In this document: one piece after another, positions 5,123 to 5,318 of the stretch
Layout: each line of letters starts with the position of its first letter
Numbering within the stretch: the first letter of the stretch is position 1
From: Hyphomicrobiales bacterium
Lineage (GTDB): Bacteria > Pseudomonadota > Alphaproteobacteria > Parvibaculales > Parvibaculaceae
DNA: 5,318 nucleotides
NCBI GenBank assembly: GCA_015655095.1
Contig: JAATFR010000321.1
Coordinates: forward strand, 1 to 5,318
Reading direction: 5' to 3'
Position numbers and translations under genes: made by a program
Notes under the pieces: generated by a model
Told to the model about the DNA's origin: nothing
Seen by the model: only the letters and a program-made list of their open reading frames with translations
The model's database searches: none

Positions 5123-5318
5123 GCATCAATCTTTCGGTCCCGAAGGCCCGTGAACTGAAACCCCGCATTCTGGTGTGCGGTGTCGGTGGCGCGGGCGGCA
5201 ATGCCGTCAACAATATGATTCAAGCGGGCCTCCAGGGGGTCGATTTCATTGTCGCGAATACCGATGCCCAGGCGCTGTCCCTGTCGTCGGCGGAACGCCG
5301 CATCCAGCTTGGCGCCTC
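5119..5318 (+). CDS. ftsZ: cell division protein FtsZ, N-terminal part (3' end outside window)
   Basis: FtsZ is the tubulin-like GTPase that polymerises into the cytoplasmic Z ring and organises septation. Only 66 codons are inside the window. They encode a short N-terminal segment (1-14), the first beta strand PRILVCGVGGAGGNAVNNM (15-33; the T1 nucleotide-binding loop GVGGAGGNAVN at 21-31) and FIVANTDAQAL (43-53; T2 loop). The tubulin signature GGGTGTG and the catalytic T7 loop lie beyond the right edge and cannot be checked. The N-terminus, MSINLSVPKARELKPRI, resembles that of alphaproteobacterial FtsZ. The start is fixed by the AGGAGG 5 nt upstream. The position after ftsA is the standard dcw order. 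Confidence 0.97.
   Translation, partial: MSINLSVPKARELKPRILVCGVGGAGGNAVNNMIQAGLQGVDFIVANTDAQALSLSSAERRIQLGA

Noticed and set aside
1..5318. A novel defence, mobile or accessory system
   Set aside because: Every gene of substantial length belongs to the conserved dcw cluster in standard order; no transposase, integrase, tRNA, direct-repeat array or unfamiliar gene is present apart from the doubtful 63-codon ORF.

Overview
The window is a contiguous piece of the dcw (division and cell wall) cluster, all on the + strand: murC (3' half) – murB – ddl – ftsQ – ftsA – ftsZ (5' end). The gene order, the high G+C content (roughly 60-65% by eye), the Ddl and MurB motif variants, the Lys/Arg-rich N-terminus of FtsQ and the start of FtsZ all suggest an alphaproteobacterium. 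I cannot name the genus with confidence. Nothing here suggests a mobile element, prophage, CRISPR array, RNA gene or recent transfer.

Layout. Positions 1-687 hold the C-terminal half of MurC, whose beginning lies upstream of the window. MurB (684-1610), Ddl (1607-2533), FtsQ (2521-3624) and FtsA (3621-4931) follow with no gaps: three junctions are 4-nt ATGA overlaps and ddl/ftsQ overlap by 13 nt. This implies one polycistronic, translationally coupled unit. The only gap between the recognised genes is 187 nt between ftsA and ftsZ. FtsZ starts at 5119 behind a strong AGGAGG and runs off the right edge after 66 codons. No intrinsic terminator was found.

Function. MurB and MurC make UDP-MurNAc and add its first amino acid, L-Ala. 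Ddl supplies the D-Ala-D-Ala dipeptide for the end of the stem peptide. FtsQ is the periplasmic/inner-membrane scaffold of the divisome, FtsA tethers FtsZ filaments to the membrane, and FtsZ forms the ring. Precursor supply and septum assembly are therefore expressed together.

No new system stands out; the core genes look intact and ordinary. The points worth checking are in the regulatory layer. (1) A 63-codon ORF exactly bridges ftsA and ftsZ, with a well-spaced Shine-Dalgarno and stop/start overlaps at both ends. (2) An 8-bp perfect inverted repeat enclosing a second hairpin lies in the ftsZ leader. (3) GANTC sites (the CcrM methylation motif of alphaproteobacteria) are dense in an AT-richer part of ftsQ and nearly absent from murC-murB-ddl; one also lies early in the ftsZ leader. 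(4) FtsA has Glu where the phosphate-2 motif usually has Asp.
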